Assembly: GCA_025331565.1 (NCBI GenBank)
Contig: JAFREQ010000030.1
Span: 7,438,501 to 7,502,500 of the forward strand
Reading direction: 5' to 3'
DNA from: Holacanthus passer
Taxonomy: Eukaryota > Chordata > Actinopteri > Pomacanthidae
DNA length: 64,000 nucleotides
A model generated the notes under the pieces. The model was given only the letters and a program-made list of their open reading frames with translations. It was not told where the DNA came from and made no database searches. Of the stretch, positions 46,551-55,141 are shown piece by piece. The translations under genes were made by a program, and so were the position numbers. The stretch's first letter is position 1; every line of letters starts with the position of its first letter.

Positions 46551-49500
46551 GTAAGTATATTTTTCTTGGCAGTTTGTGGAAATCCAAACATGGTATCTGG
46601 TTTCTGAAGTAATTTTAAAGTCATGCTGGAATTTGTTTTCACTAACATTCAAATCAGATTTTTTTGACAATATTTGTTAAGTTGACATTAATTAACACCA
46701 GCAACCTATAGTGACTTTAGAGGTAAAGGGTTTATAAAGCCTTTCAGGATATATGTAGGCTGTGCGACCATGTTCTACAGCAGTTGGATTTACTGATAAC
46801 TCATCTGTGGCACTGTATGAAAATTATTAGGGGCAGGGTTATGTACTGTGGTTTTTATGGCACAGGGTCTTTTTTTAACTTTAACTTTTAATGTTTTATT
46901 TCAGCCTTTCTTTGTGAGATTTATTGTCTAAGTCAAATCATGTATTAATCAACAAGTTGGATTTGTGTATGCCATCACTGTTGGATTTTCAAAATAAGAG
47001 AGGCAAAATGTTACCTAGTATGAATTAAAGAGCAGCATTTCTGGAAAACTCTCCAATTTGCTTTTGAGGGTCAGGCAAGCTGCCTGCATGGAAACTTGCT
47101 GCCATTGGCGTGTTTGTGTGTAAATGGCAGTAAAAACCTTGTGCTGTGGATAAAAGTGCTAAATAAAAGTAGCCGTTTACACAGTGATATGAGGCAGTAC
47201 ACAAGTAAATGTCAGAGATATCTTTTTTCCAGAGATATATTTGAAATCCCAAAGACATGTCAACAAAGATAATCTTCTGATACTTCCCACTCCCTCCTGA
47301 CCATCTGATTGAAGCTGACACAAGAATTTTTCCTTTGATCAGGCATTTATTTGTCTACAGTCCTTGAAATGGCTTATCGTAAGCAGGGGGTCACACGCAT
47401 ACAGATCTGAGAACAAGAATTTCTTGAACCAATTAAGTGCCCAGTTTCTGTCCCAGGCAACTTCTGAAGAAAAAATGAATCTTTCGGATGAGATGAGATT
47501 AGACTGGATTGGTTGGAGAAATCTGAAGAATTAGGAATATTGGTGCTCAGTCATTTAAGAGTAATTTAACATGGGCTGGAAGCAGTGTTTTGCTGCCACC
47601 AGTTTTGGTTTGCAGCCAGATAATATCAGGTAGTACATATCAGTTAAAAACAGTGAAAACAAGCAAACAAAAACATTAATATTAATAAGACAGTACCTAA
47701 AGCAAGTCCTAAAGCAAAAATAGAAATAAAGACCTATCAAGATTCAGCAACATCCAAAGCTTGATGAATTCTCATGTGCAGCTTGAGTACAATAGAAGTT
47801 TAACAGGCTGATGGCTAATTATGTTCAAATTGTGTTTTTATTATGTTCTAAAGAGTGTTGATTTTTAGTGGGAATGACTAGAGACGCTTCACACGTAGCT
47901 TTATATTGTGTTCATATTCAAATATTGTGTAGTGGATCAACTTTAAAGGTCAGAAAACTCAATGACATGTTCACAACTTGTTTCTGCTGTCCCCATGTGG
48001 TGGGCTTAATATCGTATGCTGGTTGGAATCTGTTCTGTTCTGTGTCTACAGACTGCAGAGTGTGAAGAAGGCAGCTCCCAGTGTTTGATAGTATGAGACT
48101 GTGTTACTGCCAATACTACGCATTTCCCAATGTCAATTGGGGAAATTGGCACCATTAGAAATATGTCTAATTTAGATCTTTCTCTCTATCATCCCTCTGT
48201 TGAAGGTGTCCAATAGCTAATGGGACGTGTTCTCCAGGACAGACTTGGAGCAGTAGGCAGTGTCGCTGTGTCAGCATGACCACTGATGTGCACCACAACT
48301 CCCCTCCTCCACCACTGTCCCCTCCGAGGCCCTCCCAACACAACCTTGGTGAGTGTTTGTACATTTGCACATCAACATCAATGTAATCTATTTTGATGAA
48401 ATCAGCTGCACACTGGCTGCATTTCTTAAACCCACCTGTCTCGGCTCAGTGCACTACAGAGAATGGGAGATCCCATGTGGGAAATCTGTTACCAACACTC
48501 TCTGAAACTGAAAGAAAAGGCGTTAGTTACTTTGATTCTCTGTGATTAACTTGATTGCATATGGCAAGATCTGCGGCTCCAAACAGTAATTGGGAGAAAT
48601 CAATTTACCTTAGCCTGGCTTGTAGCTGCTAACATGGTAACACATAGAAGTAGGCTATGGTGGCTCTAACCTACTTTGTTTTAAAATGTAGTTATTGCTG
48701 TCACTGAAAAATAATACTATTTCAAATCAAATCAAATCTAATCAAGTTTTAGGGTCATATATACAATCATACACAGTACAATGTATAGTGAAATTCTTAG
48801 GTGCCTACCTCCAAAACAAGTTTAGCAAGTCAGTTAATAAAATAAAGATGAATTGGACAATGGAATATAAAAGAATCTAGCAAAAAGATAAAAATAAAAT
48901 AGAGAAAAAAATAATGTTGGAACAATGAAAAAAATGGTCAGTAATACTTTTCAATGTTGAGTTTCTGAAAAATGAAATAATACATGTAGCCAGTTCGTAA
49001 CAATAAATGCAACATGACAGTATGGTATGGCAGGTGGATGTATTGTAGGCCATATGTGTGTGTAAAGTCGGTAGTTCAGGACCTGAATGACCTCCTCTTT
49101 CATGTCATTATCCAAAGGAAGAAAGTGTCACCTGACAGCTTGACATTACCTGGAATGAAATGTTATTTCTCATCCATAGCTGACTGGTCACCTCCCACTT
49201 TGCTTTGGACTCTTTGCTTTAACAGGATGTTTTTGGCAGAGGGCTAAACCAATTGGCTAAACCGATTAACCCGTGAAATAAGCTAATAATAGATAAATCT
49301 GTATTGTATGTACAACTGTATATGTATACCAAATGTAGGCCAAACTTTGAAGTCTTTCGCAAACATAGATATTGCATATTCCAATATAATGTTATGCACA
49401 TCTCCTTATGAACAGGTAGCATTCATTGAAATGAGCAAATTGTAACAAGATTGTGCAGTTTAGAGTCTGGTGAGTCCAACCTGAAACACTCATATGAGCC

Positions 49501-52387
49501 GACCTGAGAGAAAAAGTAAGAGAAGTTTAGGTTCAGATTACAAAATGTTGTGAAGCCAGAAAAGTCAATACTGTAGGGCAAACTGTAAAATGCAGTACAA
49601 ATAAATACAGAAACAATAATCTGATGTGTGTGTGATGACATGTCCTCAAGGCCTGTAGTGAGCCATATGCCAAATGCTGAAAGAAACACACACTCTTTCT
49701 CTATGAAAGACAGTGACAGGAGAATGTTCATGTGCTCACTGAGGAGTATTTATGACTGCAGCGTGTTTGTTCAGAGTCTGTATGTGTGTGTGTTTGTGAG
49801 TTCCTCAGCGTGTGTTTGGCTATGATAACACTCTGGACTCAGTGTAAACAAATGAGAAACAGAAGAATGCTGAGACTCCAGAGCAGCAGATTCCACAGAT
49901 ACTCACGCATACAAATACACACTCACACCATATGTATTACAGAGCCAAAACAAATCTGTGAAAGATAGCAGCAGAGATTTTGTAGTGTTGAATTATATTA
50001 TACAACCAAATTCAGAAACAAAAACCTGAGTGGCTGATTGGGTTAAAATAGAATGACCTGAGGTTAATGCACCTGTCTATCTACCCTGACCATGATCCCC
50101 TTCAAAGGACTGTTTTTTTCATGGCCCCAAGCCACCCAACCCTCAATGTAACATACATGTATCTATACAGATGCTTATCTAGTTTTGCCAGTTTAAGATT
50201 TTATATTATATCATTATTAAATAAAATAATATAGCTCTATTCTCAATGCCTTGCTGAATAAAGCGAACAGGTGCTCTTTAACTTAAAATAAAGAAATGCA
50301 ATATGCTAAATGTGTTTCTTTCATTTTCCTCAAATCAAAAGTAAATTATATTTAAGGTGCACAAGGACAAACAAACAAAACAAAACAAAAAAGGCTGACA
50401 TGCACTTTCTTGTTTTCATGTATGGGACAATGATGATGGAATGAGATGAGCCAGATCACACATATGATATCGTCAACATGCAATTCCAGATGCAACATAC
50501 CACATACATACCATGAGTAATTTGGGCTTCAGTGTCTCGCCCGAGGACACTTTGACACAAAGAACAGGGACTAAACCGTCAACCTTCTGATTAGTGGACA
50601 ACAGCTCTTCTTCCCGAGCCACAGCCATCCCGGCTGAGAACAGACCTTATTATTAGGAAATACATACAAATAATTCTGTGTGGAAGAGCTCCCAGAAGTA
50701 TGTGTTGATATGTCTGAAAAGGCTTGAAATGACCTTGACAGCGTGAGCATGAAAGGATGGTAATTAATAAAAAGGTAAAGACGAAGATGGACAAAAATAT
50801 TGTTACTAAACAAAACTCAAAAAAACAAGTTCAGCCAGAAAGTAAACACAGGCTGTGGAAGATGTTAGAATCTAAAAACTATGACCCCTGACTTCCTCAC
50901 CTTACTTGAGCTTGAAAATAAGCCATTCCTGCCAAGGAGTCCAGTGCCTGTCAGAGACAGGCCAGTATCCTGATGCTTCAATAGTTTCCTTACTGTGTTC
51001 AGATTAAGACTTCACTGTAGCAAAGACTATTTGCCCTGGCCTGTTTCTCGAGTACATTTTGCACCAGTATCCAATCTTGTGGTAGGCTAGTGAATTAAAA
51101 CATCAAGCAGAGGTGATGCAGTTTGATTGGGTTTGCTGCCAATAAAGTACTGGAACTTGGATTCTTTTGTCTTCTCATCTTTCACTTTAAGTGAACTGAA
51201 AAAAAGATTAAATTTTTTTTACAAATTCACCACCACTACCCATTATCCCATTCCACGGATACAGTTATTGTCATGCAAGTTTGTACAGAAATTTAGTTAA
51301 GTCTTTATTATTTGGGGATGTTTGGCAACATTTGGTAAAAATAGAGATTGAACCTAAAAAACTGGCTAATGTCTACTATCTTAACCAGGCCTCTGGTGAG
51401 AAACAACAAAAGAGTCTGTTTACATGAATCAAGGCACAGGGACAATGTCGTACAGTCAAGACACTGCCACGTGAAAAACTCAGCAGCAACATGTCTTTCC
51501 GGAAACAGTATCTTGGTGACTCAGGATATTCCACATACATCACTGTACACCATTTCAATTACTTTTGTTATTGTGTTGTGTAATTGTGTTTTTGATCAAA
51601 ATACTGCAAAAGTCTCAATTTATGAAAAACAAAGACAGAAAAATAGAAATGAAGAAAAGAAAGAAATGACAAGATAATGTATGGCAGAAAGAATCTGGTG
51701 CAAATCAAGAAATATTCCCTGGCCCTCTAAATAGTAGCCATCTACTCCCCCACCCAGACAAAGCAACAGTCTAGCTGTTCTGCTGTGGGTCGATTCACAG
51801 ATGTGCATTACATGTCACATCTTAGGGTCTGGTGGCAGCTAGAGGTCTTTTAACCTTAACATTTCCAAATAAACTGTAAACCCAACCCCCAAATCAGCAA
51901 TGTGTACCTTCTACAGTAGTTATTTAATCCTAATTAAATAATAACTATAATTATAAATATGATTATTATATATGTACATAATAATGTGTGCCCTCAAATT
52001 ATGTAATTTGTTCTCTCAAACACATATATGATTTGAATTACATTACAAAACATTGCATGTTCTCTCAAATTAATGATACACCCCAAATGATATATTTGTT
52101 CCCTCAAATCAATTGTTTGTGCCATGAATTACCCAATTTGTTGCCCAAAATTATGTAATTTGTTCCCAATAACGTTCTACTGAAGCTGATTACACTGATT
52201 TAGGTTGTTAAAGTGTGTGTAAGCACATGCTGCTACGCTGGAGTACACACAGTTTGCATTCTGTCAGCAGTAAACTGTGTCTTTGTTATCTATGTTTGTT
52301 CATCTGTAAACACACAAACACACACACACACACACACAGCATGTGTGTATTGAACAGTCTGAACATTCATTTGCCAGACCTTCTGTT

Positions 52388-52422
<35 letters not shown>

Positions 52423-55100
52423 TAAAAGATTTGCCAGTATTGATGGAGAACCATCTGTGTTATCCCTGAGGAAAGAGAGAGCATCGCTAGTCCATTTCAG
52501 GAATGCCTCAATTTCATTGTTTGCTAGTGTCATCAAACAACTGCCACACACAGTTTTTACATATAGTTGTGTTTTCATATAACCAGCATTTACAGCAGTG
52601 TTTTACACTGGGTATCAATCTTCAAATTGCAGACGTAATACTTACTATTACTATTACTAATTATTGAGTTGTACCAGTCCAGCGGATACACTTGTATTTA
52701 GCACTGTATGTTTATAGTTGGGGTGTCAAATTTTTAATCTGTACATATATAATATATATTTTATTTTCTTTAATCCTTATTAGCTTCTGCCACAGCAGTT
52801 CAAATAACATTTACACAATGGTGAAAAACAATGTCCAGACAAAAACTTTCAAAAATTAATAAAACATAAATCAACAACAGCACACAGCTAATAATATCAA
52901 TAAATGTTCAAATTACCACATATAATAAAGACAAAGTAAAGACAAAGAGTGTTACAAACACAGACAAATGACAACATCACAAACACATTTCTGCACACAA
53001 ACATCCATAAAATTAATGAAAACTAAAACTACATCAGATGTATGTATGTTCAGTTATAAAGTCTGCTTTAAGTACATGACATCATGCACTAGTTTCTTGA
53101 TATTGGAAGAACTATTTTCTTCTTTCCCATTTGGTAGCTTGTTCTATTCTGCAGAAGATTTGTACATAACTTTATTTTTAGTGGTCTAGAGTTAGGAATA
53201 ACTAATTATTATTTATTGGTGTATGACATGTACATTTTTAACCAGAGCTCTCTGATAGGTGCAATACTGGTGATTGGAAAGTTTTTCTTATATCATCTTA
53301 TTGATTATTGCTAGTGGAGTTAATTACAATGAGACTCATTATGCTGGAGATCTCTGGCCACACTTTCAGAGACTGGAAGCATAAGAAAATGTAAAAGGAA
53401 AAGTGAAGAGAGTGCGTAACAGTAACACTCTCTCTCTTCGGTCATTTAAGACAAACCTCATGTGTGTGTCTCTTCCTCCATCTCTACAGACATATTCTCA
53501 GCAGATGTGTGTGGCCCAGAGAAGGAACTGGACATGGAAACCTGTCAGTGTGTGTGCCTGCGCGGGGATCAAACTCAAGACTGCGGCCCTAACCGACACC
53601 TCGACCTCAACACCTGCCAGTGCGTCTGCAACATCCCGCCTGCTACCTTGTGCCCGCTGAACCACGTCTTCAATAAGGAGACCTGTCAGTGCATGTGTAG
53701 CAAGACGTGTCCCAGGCACCAGCCCCTCAATAAAACAAAGTGTTCCTGCGAATGCAACGAGTCGCCCAATAAGTGTTTCCTTAAAGGAAGAAGGTTTCAC
53801 CAAGCCACATGCAGGTAAGAAGCGATGTGGGGAATTCAGTACCACCACTCTGTCATCATCTTTGTGGATTAAAAATGTTGCTTTTAGTGAACATGTACCC
53901 AGAAGTTAAAGACAGAGAAACTTTGCCTTAAGCTTGGGAGAACCTACGAAGAATGGGCAAAACAGCACTTTAACACAGCTGCCGGTCCGGACACACAGCC
54001 GTCCATCTAGAGCCTGGTTCTGTCCCGAGGTTTCTGCCTGTTGAAAGGAAGTTTTTCCTCACCACTGTCGCATCAAGTGCTTGCTCATGATGGGAACTGT
54101 TGGGTCTCTATAAGTAATATTACAAAGAGTATGGTCTGGACCTGCTCTGTATGGAAAGTGCCTTTAAATGCCTTTAAATTCTGTTGTGATGTAGCACCAT
54201 ACAAATAAAATTGCATTGAACTGAAGATTGTTTCCACCAACTTCCACTGTCTAACAGTTTGACAGAAACACATACTCCACCACTGTGAGTCAATATACTG
54301 AGCGCTAGGGACACAGGTGATTACAGTCTTGTCACCAGCAACTGCTGAATTTAATTAAGTTGTTTTTTGCTACAGTTTTTTCTCTACTTGGAAAAAAAGT
54401 ATACTGTTGTTGGTGAATTCCCACTGGAGACATTTTCACTTTTAGTTGCAATAGTGAAGTGTATTTCTTGACACGAGGAGGAGATATTTTGCTGCTCGAA
54501 TTTACCGCATCATTGGTCATAATGGCAGAAGGCCATGACTACAAGTGCAGTGCAAGAATTAACTACATAATGTGAAAATGTGCCCATTTTCAGCTTTATT
54601 GTCTTCTAAGGTTTTCTTTATCTTAAAATCTTTATTTATTGCCATGCCATATTCTGACAAACAAAATTAATTGAATTAGAGCTACCCTGAGCCAAGATCC
54701 ATTACTATTTTCATTGGTATCATTGGCATTACCTTATGAGAGGGATACTGTGATAGACATACAATAAATAGATTAATATTGGTATAATAGGGTGTCATGG
54801 CAGATATTGACAAGAAGTATTCCATGGCCATACATACATACATCTACACAATACCAAACAGTTTTCCGACACACAATGAAGCTTTCTTCTTCTTTTCTTC
54901 TTCTTGAGACCCACTGTCTGCCTCCACCTGTGTGTGACAGCTACCTCGCTGACCTGCTGCAGCTCGCGTGCATGTGGCGTCCACACAGCCAGTGCTGGTG
55001 CTGCGGCCCTGCTGCTGCCAGAACTGTCTTTCTACATTGAGTTTGACTTTGATAATGGCCGTCAATAACGATGATGACATGGGTTTTGCTTACCCTCATT

Positions 55101-55141
<41 letters not shown>

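Larger units (their letters stand above)
44383..48205 (+). other. vegfc intron 4
   Basis: A phase-2 intron, 3.8 kb. It contains microsatellites at 44410-44452 (CA), 45516-45542 (GT), 46001-46045 (CA) and 46518-46552 (GT). ORFs at 45835-46670 owe much of their length to CA/GT runs. No transposon protein seen. Confidence 0.85.
48349..53489 (+). other. vegfc intron 5
   Basis: A phase-1 intron, 5.1 kb. It holds an inverted LINE tail at about 48720-48800 ((ATCAA)n then acacagtacaatg, tagtgaaattc), a repeat fragment at 50515-50640, a degenerate minisatellite at 51988-52170, (CA)n at 52314-52339 and (CT)n at 52389-52419. The rest has no recognisable feature. Confidence 0.85.

Noticed and set aside
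53498..53848. 116-codon minus-strand ORF across vegfc exon 6
   Set aside because: It is the antisense shadow of a conserved coding exon.
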